Assembly: GCF_907164915.1 (NCBI RefSeq)
Contig: NC_061864.1
Location: forward strand, 3,679,389-3,743,388
DNA from: Impatiens glandulifera
Lineage: Eukaryota; Streptophyta; Magnoliopsida; Ericales; Balsaminaceae
Length of the DNA stretch: 64,000 nucleotides
Direction of reading: 5' to 3'
Notes under the pieces: model-generated
What the model saw: only the letters and a program-made list of their open reading frames with translations
Databases searched by the model: none
Told to the model about the DNA's origin: nothing
Part shown: positions 1 through 8,826 of the stretch, piece by piece
Layout of the letters: the number at the start of each line of letters is the position of its first letter
How positions within the stretch are numbered: the stretch's first letter is position 1
Made by a program: the position numbers and the translations under genes

Positions 1-2292
1 CAGCTCCGGATGAGGTCGGAATAACATTTACAGAGAATTTGGTGTGCGTTACGAAATGTACAGTGATGCTTGAAAAAGCGATGAGAAAAATGGAATCTTT
101 AAGTTCAGGCTGGGATGCAACACCATTGTATGACAACGCCATGCACATCATTTACAGAGCAATGGACAAGAATAAGCTTTTCAGGGATGCCATGCATAAA
201 TACTTCAAGGATGAAGCACCTTCTGAAGCACAATGTGACAAAGATGCTGCTGACAATGAGGTGGGTCTTGATGAGGCCGGTGACAAGGAGCCTGCTCAAA
301 ATGACGGTGGTCTTGATGAGGCCGTTGACAAGGAGCCTGCTCAAAATGATGGTGGTCTTGATGAGGCCGCTGACAAGGAGGTGGGTCTTGATGAGGCCGG
401 TGACAAGGAGCCTGCTGCTCAAATTAATGAGGGGTATCACACAGAGGACGATGGAAAAGAGGTGCCTCCAAGAAAAAGAAGGAAAAATCCCGTGCGACAA
501 CTGAGAGTTCCAGCAAACCTTAAATCTCCATATATGACGCAGGACAAGCCGAAGAACTTCGAGTCTGCCCAAATTCATCGTGATGCAGGATATGAATTGC
601 AGGTTCAAAAAGAGGGTGGTGAAGCAGTTCCTCTATCGGTGTTCAAAGGAAACAAATTTGTCATCAAAAAACCTAAAAAAAATCCCCTGAAAGTCATGAT
701 GAAAATTCCACCACGCCTTCAATGTCCGTATTTGATGGAGAACAAAAAAAGATATAAAAATTTCTTCAAATTTGTCAATATAGCTGACAAGGATGAGGTC
801 GTTTTGGGAATGGTTTTTGACAATAAAGCTGATGAGGATGCGAGATAAATCAATCTTTCTTAGTTCATTTGTTTTTGTCATGAAAGTTGAATTCTTATGT
901 GTATGTGTATTCTTTATGTGTTTGGCTGTTTCGGGTCCCGAAAGTGTGGTTTCGGGACCAGAAAGTGTGGTTTCGGGACATGAAAGGGGTGTTTCTTGTC
1001 CCGAAATGGTGGTTTAGGGTCCTGAAAGTGTGTTTCGGGACCCGAAATGGATGGTTTCGGGACCCGAAATGGATGGTTTCGGGACCCGAAAGGTGGTTTC
1101 GGGACCCGAAACTGGTGGTTTCGGGACCCGAAACTGGTAGTTTCGGGACCCGAAACGGGTGGTTTCGGGACCCGAAACGGGTGGTTACGGGACCCAAATT
1201 GGTTTTTTTTTAACTTCATCTCTTCTATATGTGGTTTCAGGAAGGAAGTATTGTATGTATCCGAGCATACCAATATCAACATAGAGCAATTTCAATCGAT
1301 GAAAAGTAGATGCCATGTTGAAAGTGGTATTATTGATGCTTGGGCAAACGTTATCACACTGTTCTGCAAAATGGCCTCCGAAGCGAAAATCGTTTTTTCA
1401 ACAGTCCTTACGGTAAGTCTCTATATCTTTCATTATTGTATAAACCAATTGTCTTATTGTCATGTTGACTTAATTTGCAGGACTTTTGGAGAACGAAAGA
1501 GCTTTTTATCGAAAGACTGATTGAAGAAATGAGAATTTTCCAAATAACACCCGAAGACATGAAAACTACTAATCTGGTAAGTTCAATATGCTTATATTAA
1601 ATACTTATTCTTGCTCATATATGTCATCTGATTCATGGTCATAATTTTGCAGATATTTTTCCCAATTTTATACGAAAGTCATTATTATGTTGTTGTCATC
1701 AACATTGCGAAGAAAGTAATTGAAGTCCTCGACAATCTACCACTGGACCCAGATATAGAATGGGAACATAAATATGTTACAATTCGGAAACTGGTATTGT
1801 TGAAGTGTTTTTTACACATAATGTATGTTAAAGTGTTTATGTTTATGAACTTCTTTTGTAAAACAGGTTGAAAACGTTGTGGAGTACTTCAATACTATCG
1901 ACCAAGAGATGTCAACCCAAATTGCTCAATTCCCGGTGAATGTTTTAAATTTACATTGGCAAGACAGTTCAAATAAAACGGATTGCGGAATATACTGCAT
2001 GAGACATATTCATACTTACTATGGCAATGCAGATTGGGAATGTGCTATAAGCCAAAAAAATGTAAGTTAAATATTTTCACATTTTATTTGTTTCACAAAT
2101 CTTTAATAAATAACCGGTGAATTATCATTTTCTTAGGCAAAGGGAATGATTGAAGCTTTGCGAGCCAAATACACCGCAATGATCATCCGTTCAAGTTTGA
2201 ACCGAAATCTGAGGAACATCTTATTGAAGTATCTGGAAATTTTGAAAGAAGATTGTCCTGAAACATTTAACCTGTATAATCCAAGTATATAA
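1..2292 (+). CDS. Ulp1-type (C48) cysteine protease gene of a MULE, 5' partial
   Basis: The reading frame is open from the window edge to 848. Downstream exons follow at about 1245-1412, 1481-1576, 1653-1793, 1867-2061 and 2137-2292 (TAA). These five keep one frame, and their introns after the first have GT and AG borders. The protease signature is complete: His in SHYYVVVIN (exon at 1653), Asp in VLDNLP, then Gln and the nucleophile Cys in QDSSNKTDCGIYCM (exon at 1867). The N-terminal part has an acidic repeat built on GLDEAGDKEPAQ (about 260-420) and a basic PPRKRRK stretch that could be a nuclear signal. Ulp1 enzymes cleave SUMO or related conjugates; the role in MULEs is unknown. The junction from the first exon across palindrome array 1 is unresolved: no clear GT donor precedes the TAA at 846, though a GC donor at 840 would keep the frame with an exon starting at 1245. 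Confidence 0.75.
929..1202. repeat. Palindrome array 1, about 13 units
   Basis: Units of 20-22 bases contain TTTCGGGACCCGAAA, a palindrome except for its central base, plus a linker such as TGGATGG or CTGGTGG. Early units are diverged (TTTCGGGACCAGAAA, TTTCTTGTCCCGAAA), later ones nearly identical. The array lies between the first Ulp1 coding block (ending about 839) and the exon near 1245, so it is probably intronic. Several frames on both strands are open through it only because the unit lacks stop codons. Confidence 0.95.
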
Positions 2293-2339
2293 ATTTTTTG
2301 TCTTCAATTATTTTCTAGTCTTCAATTATAGTATGAGTT

Positions 2340-2505
2340 AAAAAACAAGAAACAAGTATAATATGAGTTGAAAATGCCATTTCGTGACAAGAAAACAAGT
2401 ATAATATGAGTTGAAAATGCCATTTCGTGATAAGAAAACAAGTATAATATGAATTGAAAATGCCATTTCGTGACAAGAAAACAAGTATAATATGAGTTGA
2501 AATGG
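2340..2505. repeat. Minisatellite of about 49 bases, 3-4 copies
   Basis: Copies of a unit containing ATATGAGTTGAAAATGCC and ATTTCGTGACAAGAAAAC begin just after the Ulp1 stop codon. Its ATTTCGTGACAAGAAA core is close to the TTTCGGGACAAGAAA variant of the array that follows directly, so this may be an older or precursor form of the palindrome repeat. Confidence 0.85.
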
Positions 2506-2508
2506 GTG

Positions 2509-2907
2509 GTTTCGGGACAAGAAACGTTTGGTTTAGGGACTAGAAACGTGTGGTTTCGGGACAAGAAATGAATGGTTTCGGGACCCGAAAAGTTGTTTCG
2601 GGACAAGAAACGTGTGGTTTCGGGACCCGAGAAGTTGTTTCGGGACAAGAAACGTGTGGTTTCGGGACCCGAGAAGTTGTTTCGGGACAAGAAACGTGTG
2701 GTTTCGGGACCCGAGAAGTTGTTTCGGGACAAGAAACGTGTGGTTTCGGGACCCGAGAAGTTGTTTCGGGACAAGAAACGTGTGGTTTCGGGACCCGAAA
2801 TGGATGGTTTCGGGACCCGAAAAGTTGTTTCGGGACCCGAAATGGATGGTTTCGGGACCCGAAAAGTTGTTTCGGGACCCGAAATGGATGGTTTCGGGAC
2901 AAGAACA
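2509..2907. repeat. Palindrome array 2, about 19 units with a 42-bp higher-order repeat
   Basis: The array lies between the two convergent genes. Two unit types, TTTCGGGACAAGAAA with linker CGTGTGG and TTTCGGGACCCGAGA with linker AGTTG, alternate as a 42-base dimer repeated at least four times from 2595. Fully palindromic units then alternate with TGGATGG and AGTTG linkers. The regular alternation points to recent local amplification. Confidence 0.95.
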
Positions 2908-3120
2908 TTATCAAATAAGTACTATCTTCGTTAAAGATATGATAAAAAAGTAAAAATATTCAAAGTGACAACAACATTATCAAATAAGTACTCTCTTCAA
3001 TATCAAATAAATACTATCTTCGTTAAAGATATGATAAAAAAGTAAAAATATTCAAAGTGACAACAACATTATCAAATAAGTACTCTCTTCATTATCAAAT
3101 ACATACTATCTTCGTTGAAT
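2904..3120. repeat. Tandem 70-90 bp repeat across the 3' end of the transposase gene
   Basis: ACATTATCAAATAAGTACT followed by a stretch ending in TATTCAAAGTGACAACA occurs from about 2904, from 2973 and, partly, from 3065. The last copy runs through the transposase stop codon at 3106-3108, so the end of the protein (about its last five residues) is encoded by repeat sequence. Confidence 0.8.
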
Positions 3121-5999
3121 GTTATCCCCACACGCATTATCTTCGACATATACTTGAGAGGACAAAAGTGATGTAAAGGAAAATTGAGTTGAAAGTGGAT
3201 CATTCCATTGCTGTTGTTGTTGTGTTGAATCCAAAACTGTAGATGTTGTGGCCGTATCTCTCTTCTTTTTTGATCTCGAAGTCTTGGGGATTTTTTCAAT
3301 TAAGGATTGTTTCCTCTTTGTTGGTGGTCGTCCTCGACTTCTAACTTTGTTAGGAGAGTGTATCAAAATGGATGTAGCGGGAGATTGAAATGGAGATGGA
3401 GATGGAGATGCTTCTGTGCTTTGGTCTTTAGATGCTTCAGTATGGCTTCCATGATTAAGTGACATAAACTGTTCCATCAAGCCTTTTATTCCGTTCATCC
3501 AAAAAGAACAGCTGACTTCAGATTTTACTCCAACTTGTTGAACCTCTTGCATCAATCGAGTTAGACTATTGTGACGTTTTTTTTCTTCAACAGACATATC
3601 TGAATCATAAATGTTGGTGATATTTTGATACCCACGCTTAATATCTTTACGCCACCGGTCCATTATATAATGCATTGGTACCTCATTCACCCTCATTTTT
3701 TTCAATACAGCCATGATATGCCTACACAAAACACCTCTGAACTCAAACAATCGACATTGACATTTCACATTGCAATCATTTTCTGTGTAATGTACTTTGT
3801 AAGAAACATCTCTTACATGTTCTCCATTAACCCCCAGAATGATTTCCTCAACTCTAAATATACTAACTGACCCTTCCTCTTCAATGACTGAGATGTCGCA
3901 CAACATCAAACCTCTAACTTCTTCTTGAACCAATCTAAATATATCTGGAGTGTAGAAGGTTTGGTATTGTCTTTCAAAGGCAAATCCACTTACAGTTGGT
4001 ATCAAAGAATTAAAAGATTTGAAATCCAATTTCTTTTCTCTCTCGATATTTCGCAACAGAGCCCTATCATATTGCTCGACGAATTGTTTGAGAGATGTTT
4101 TGGACTGCACGTAGTCATCAAAGAATGCGTTCATACTTTCACTCCGTTGAGATGTTGACATGCCGGCCCAAAATTGTCCTTTGACATAAACAGGTATCCA
4201 TTTAGATCTTTCCAAATACAAAGATTTCAACCAAACATTATCTTCCAACTGATAATCTTCAATTAATCTATTCCAATCATCTTCACATTGTTGAATATTT
4301 ATGGAATTGTATACTATGTTTTTCAGCCTCTTCTTTATTAGATGATATTCAGTATGGCTTCCAAGTTTTATAGGAAGTTTCTTCATTATATGCCACAAAC
4401 AAAATCGATGATGAGTTTTAGGAAATACCTTCTCAATTGCAATCGCCATGGATCGACATTGGTCTGTGATTATGGCATTTGGAGGTCTATCATGCATACA
4501 TTCCAACCAAGTTCTAAACAACCAAGTGAAAGAATTTGAATCCTCACTTGACAATAATCCACATCCAAGCAAAATGGATTGACCATGATGATTAACACCA
4601 ACAAACGGAGCGAAAGGCATGTCATAGCGATTTGTCAAATAGGTTGTATCGAAAGAGATAACATCATGAAAATCTTCAAAGGCAGCCCTGCACCTACCAT
4701 CTGCCCAAAACACGTTTTTAATTCGGGATTCCTCGTCCAAATCAATAAGGTAGAAGAAGTTTGAATTCCTGGTTTGCATTCTTAAGAAATAATTAGTGAG
4801 TGCTTCAGCATCCCCAATCCCTAACCTCAACCGTCGTGCTTCTGTAACGTAATTTCTACATGTCCTCTCATCGAAAGACATGTTTTCATACCCTCCAGCT
4901 TCAACTACAAGTGATTGAAATGTTTTGGCCACAGTTATTCCAGCTTCATCGTTTGTATCCAATCTTCTTTTTACATTTCCGTCAATCACTTTGTAGGATC
5001 TAACATGACGTATTCTCTTTGGGCTTAATGTATGGTTGTGCTCAAGAGAAATACTTGTTATCACATATTCCCCTTCATTTCGAACAACAACATTAATCTT
5101 TGCTTTACAATCTGTCTTCGTTATTGGTCTAGGCTGATGAAACTTATTTTTTGCCTTCGATTCTTTCATAAAACTCTTGGCACAACCAACGCTGAAATAT
5201 TTCCTCTTACCACCTACATTTTTGCTCCCTAATTTGGTAATGCCGAATCCCGTTAAGTGGGCATATGATGTGTAGAATTCAAGAAGTTGTTCTTCGGAGG
5301 AAAATGTCATTCCAACACTAGGAATGTGACTGCAAAAATTATGTGAAACCGTAAGAAAAAGTCCATAAAACACCCATTTCGGGTCCCGAATCCAACCATT
5401 TCGGGTCCCGAAACAACCCGTTTCGAGTCCCGAAACCATCTTTCGGGTCCCGAAACAACCTTTCGGGTCCCGAAACAACCAGTTTCGGGTCCCGAAACAA
5501 CCCGTTTCGAGTCCCGAAACCACCTTTCGGGTCACCAAACAACCTTTCGGGTTCCGAAACAACAAGTTTCGGGTCCCGAAACCACCCGTTTCGAGTCCCG
5601 AAACCACCTTTCGGGTCCCGAAACCACCTTTCGGGTCCCGAAACCACCTATTTCGGGTCCCGAAACAAAACAATGTTTGTCCCGAAATGGTTGGTTTTGA
5701 CCCTTTCTTGTCCCGAAACGACTCATTTCGGGTCCCGAAACACAAATTTTTTTTACCCGAAACACAACATTTTCTTACAAGACACCACACATTTCGGGAC
5801 AAGGAAGGACCCTTTCTTGTCCCGAAACCAACCATTTCGGGACAAGGAAGGACCCTTTCTTGTCCCGAAACCACTAGATCTGTTCAGGGTACCTTTGGGG
5901 TTCAACGGGGGTGGAACTGTTCAGGTTAAGTTCTTCATCTACTGGGTTGTTCAAGTTTGGTGCTTCTGTATCCTGAAAATTCAAACCGTTTAAATCCAT
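3106..5999 (-). CDS. FAR1/MuDR-type MULE transposase, 776 aa, two exons
   Basis: Exon 1 is 5999-5893 (ATG GAT TTA AAC...), followed by a GT donor. A 563-bp intron (5892-5330) ends in TTTTTGCAG, and exon 2 runs 5329-3106 to a TAG. The exons are 107 and 2224 bases and join in phase to 777 codons. Domains in order: a FAR1-type zinc-binding DNA-binding region (about residues 40-140, with Cys residues and EHNHTLSP), the MULE transposase core (Asp in SFDTTY, Asp in AIITDQC, probable catalytic Glu in SQRSESMNAFF, and FCLWHI), a SWIM zinc finger (CQCRLFEFRGVLCRHI), and a basic C-terminus with an AT-hook-like RSRGRPP. No frameshift or stop is visible. The long open frame reaching 5874 is read-through of the intronic palindrome array, not a likely N-terminus. 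The protein should bind element ends and catalyse transposition in the nucleus. A domesticated FAR1-like factor is possible, but the Ulp1 partner argues for a transposon. Confidence 0.88.
5377..5872. repeat. Palindrome array 3 inside the transposase intron, more than 20 units
   Basis: Units of TTTCGGGTCCCGAAA and variants (TTTCGAGTCCCGAAA, TTTCTTGTCCCGAAA) with linkers of about 4-7 bases fill most of the 5330-5892 intron. Towards exon 1, several units switch to the TTTCGGGACAAGGAA type also seen in array 2. Because no unit contains a stop in the reading frame, the intron is translatable and continuous with exon 2. Confidence 0.95.
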
Positions 6000-6260
6000 A
6001 TATACATCTGTAAAATGTAAAAACCCTAGATCTGTAAAATCTAAACCCTAGATCTATAAAATCTAAACTCTGGATCTATTAAAAAAATAATAAAGATCCT
6101 TAAAAAGGATACCATTGAGAAGTAAATGCAGCCGTGGAAAAGAAATAAATGCAGCCGGAGAAGAGAAATAAATGCTGTCGGAGCTGGAGAAGAGAAATAA
6201 ATGAAGCGTTTCAGAGAGAGAAAGAAATGCAGAAATATGAAACCCTATTGGGTGAAAGAG
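6000..6260 (-). promoter_or_regulatory. Leader/promoter side of the transposase gene with telo-box-like repeats
   Basis: Upstream of the ATG (5999) are three imperfect copies of an ~25-base unit containing AAACCCTAGATCTGTAAAAT (6005-6075). AAACCCTA is the plant telo-box core. Further out, a GAGAAATAAATGCAGCCG-type unit repeats about four times (6120-6215). No TATA box position is claimed. Confidence 0.45.
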
Positions 6261-6318
6261 GATATGCAGAAACGTTTTATTTTTTTTTTATTTTTTTTTT
6301 CTTTCTCTCTCCTAGCTG

Positions 6319-6347
6319 GCAAGGCCACGTAAGATTCGTGGCCTTGC
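6319..6347. other. Perfect 11-bp hairpin near the MULE right end
   Basis: GCAAGGCCACG (6319-6329), loop TAAGATT, then CGTGGCCTTGC (6337-6347): perfect arms with a GC-rich stem in an AT-rich background, about 35 bases inside the point where the flanking repeat starts. It could be part of the MULE terminal inverted repeat or a terminator-like fold; only the missing left end could decide. Confidence 0.8.
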
Positions 6348-6380
6348 TTTCGCTAGCCATTCGTTGGCTTTATCATTTCT

Positions 6381-6897
6381 CAAATTTATTTTAGCATTCA
6401 TTAATGGTTCAACGGTTAAAATGTCATAGATAAAAATTCAAAATCAAATAATTATAGATTTGAGAGTAAATATTATAAAGACTAAATTGACATAAAGTAA
6501 TAATAGAGGACAATAAATTAGTGTAATTAATGATATCTAGAATAATGTTGTAGGATAAAAAATATCATTTTCCAATACCAATCACTTATTATCACATTTT
6601 TTCAGACAACATTTATGATAAGAAATTTCCCCCACTCTAAAGTGATATATACTATATAGGAGAAGGAATTTAAAAAGGTACGAGAAAGACAAGACTAACC
6701 CCCACCTTATCATCAATCTTTATATTTATATTCTCTTTTTAAATTTATGTTTTTGTTATAAATTAAAATTTACAAAATTTATATTAAACTTTTTATTATT
6801 AAATCTTTTTATTAACTCATCATATTTAAGAAAAAAAAATTATATATTTAATATTGTTTTGTTTGTACAAAGAACGTTATATATATATATATATAAA

Positions 6898-6942
<45 letters not shown>

Positions 6943-7182
6943 TTATATATAATTATGAGGATGAATATGTATAATTATATGATATAAAATGATATATTGA
7001 AAAATAAATGTGAAAATAAAACATTTTATTATTATTATTATATATATATAATATAAGTAAATATATTATTAAAATTAATAATTTGTTGTTTATTTTTAAT
7101 TTGATATAGATTTTTATATAATATATTATTTATCTTTATTATAAATATATATTCACATATATAATAATGATATATTAATAGG

Positions 7183-7275
<93 letters not shown>

Positions 7276-8182
7276 GTAAACATATTTATTCAATAAATTT
7301 TATATTATGTTTATTATAATTGTATAATATAATATATTTATTTATATGAAAATTAATAATAAATTAAATCTATCTATCTCTTTAATAAAAAGAATGTGAG
7401 AAAAAAAGTAAAACAAAATACACAAATAGATAAATTTAAAGTATAAATAAATAAAATTTTATTTATTATATATATATATATATAAATACAAAAAAAAATA
7501 CTTATTCTATCAAAAAATATAAAATCACTTATGTAATAAAATTTTATTATGCAATATAATAAATTTTATTTATAACACAAAAAATAAACAAAATTTATAA
7601 TTTTACCAACATATTTTATTTTTTTTTTAAATTTATACATATCAAATAAAGAATTTGATTTTCTTTTATATTAAAATTATTTTTAATTATAATATAATAT
7701 TTTAATAATTGTAATTAAAACCCATAATCGCGTGGGCTTCGGGCTTGTTTAGATCTTGGTTACGGGGAGTTTTTGTCCTAAATCTTAATAATCATATTCA
7801 AATGAGGTAAATATCAAGAATTTATGTAAAATTGTAAAACATGTGTTCTAAAATTTAAAATTTAGGTAAAAAAAAATATTAGTTATATATTTTTATTATT
7901 TATATATATAATATTTTATACCTAAGTCAATTTTAAAATTTTATACATTTAAATATAAAATTAATAAAAAATATTAATAAGTAAATAATACTATTAAAAA
8001 AAATTATATTTAAAAATTAATTATATTAATTTATTTATTTGAATAAATAATAATTTTTTTAATTTATAAATATAAATTTATATATTTCAACGTAAAATAG
8101 TATAAAATTGAAATTATTAATAAATTTGTAAAATCTTATTATCGTGAATTTAAAATTTTAAAAATTTACCTATTTAAGAGTT
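6381..8182. repeat. AT-rich direct repeat, copy 1 (~1.8 kb), no gene
   Basis: The stretch from AAATTTATTTTAGCATTCA to AAATTTACCTATTTAAGAG is repeated at 10729-12481 with the same order of landmarks (AACGGTTAAAATGTCATAG, CCCATAATCGC, GGGCTTCGGGCTTG). The two differ mainly in length of AT tracts and a few small indels. I see no coding potential in either copy. Confidence 0.9.
7181..7273. repeat. (AT)n microsatellite of about 90 bp
   Basis: An uninterrupted AT dinucleotide run, much longer than the corresponding run in the second copy (about 11507-11540), showing that tract-length change is a main difference between the copies. A shorter run lies at 6901-6938. Confidence 0.95.
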
Positions 8183-8199
8183 TTGATTCTTTTACATGT

Positions 8200-8700
8200 T
8201 TGATTCTCAATCAAAATCTTTCACTCCTTAAATTTTTTAAAAATATTAGACTATATGTTTCAAAAGTAACAAATTTTCCTAGAGTAATCAACAATGATGG
8301 ACAGAAATATTGGTTCCACTCATGTGTAGCAACACTGGAGGGACCCCACACTTCAGCATACACATATTCAAGGTTATCGGTACACTTAAACACGTTTGGG
8401 TAGGAGAACTCACCTTATACTGTTTTCCTAGCACACATGATTCAAAAAAGTGGATGGGGACAATTTATCACTACTAAAGTAACCACTTTTATGCAAAATC
8501 TTTTGACCTTTGTTACTCATGTGACCTAATTTATTATGTCAAAAAACAAATTTATCACCAATCACAGAGTTCACAGAGTCATAAACAGTCTCAGCATGAC
8601 ACACATACATATTGTCCATCCTTTTAGCAGTAAAGATAATAAGAGACTCACGCAAGATATACACCTCAAATTTGTTGTTCAAGATTTGGTGTTCCACTCT
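8200..8700 (-). pseudogene. Degenerate Ty1/copia pol fragment (pre-integrase/integrase)
   Basis: On the minus strand the frame at 8393-8211 encodes LEYVYAEVWGPSSVATHEWN, matching the start of the copia integrase core (LEYIHSDVWGP type). Next to it, with stops and frameshifts, are traces of the GAG-pre-integrase region (a KGQKILHKSGYF-like segment near 8510-8460). It is too short and broken to be active. Its orientation is opposite to the LTR that follows, so the two need not belong to the same insertion. Confidence 0.6.
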
Positions 8701-8826
8701 ACACTACCTTCATAATATATGTTGACTTTTATTTTCTCTTTATTAATTTCGACTAATTCTATAAAATGACAAATTTTTGTAAATGTGGTGTAAGGCAGAG
8801 AATAGTAAATTTGAACTCATATATTT

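Larger units (their letters stand above)
1..6380. mobile_element. Mutator-like element (MULE) with Ulp1-type protease and FAR1/MuDR transposase, left end outside window
   Basis: A Ulp1-type cysteine protease gene on the plus strand and a FAR1/MuDR-type transposase gene on the minus strand converge, with their stop codons about 0.8 kb apart. MULEs carrying a Ulp1-like second gene are an established plant group (the Kaonashi type of Arabidopsis and relatives in cucurbits), which is why I treat both genes as one element. Three arrays of the same palindrome in both genes and between them support a single unit. The right limit is placed near 6380, where sequence shared with 10729 onward begins; a hairpin at 6319-6347 lies close to it. 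The left terminus is outside the window, so the terminal inverted repeats and target-site duplication cannot be checked. Confidence 0.7.

Noticed and set aside
929..1202. Repeat-spacer pattern resembling a CRISPR array
   Set aside because: Linkers of 4-7 bases are repeated and not unique, the repeat is a 15-base palindrome, and the locus is eukaryotic.
887..1213. Open frames with FRDPK/VSGPE-type repeats on both strands (also 2322-2934 and 5339-5929)
   Set aside because: They arise because the palindrome units lack stop codons in several frames; no domain and no start context.
3106..5874. A 922-aa transposase reading through the array
   Set aside because: A canonical intron (GTACC...TTTTTGCAG) with matching phase and a sensible exon 1 with its own ATG explains the N-terminus better.
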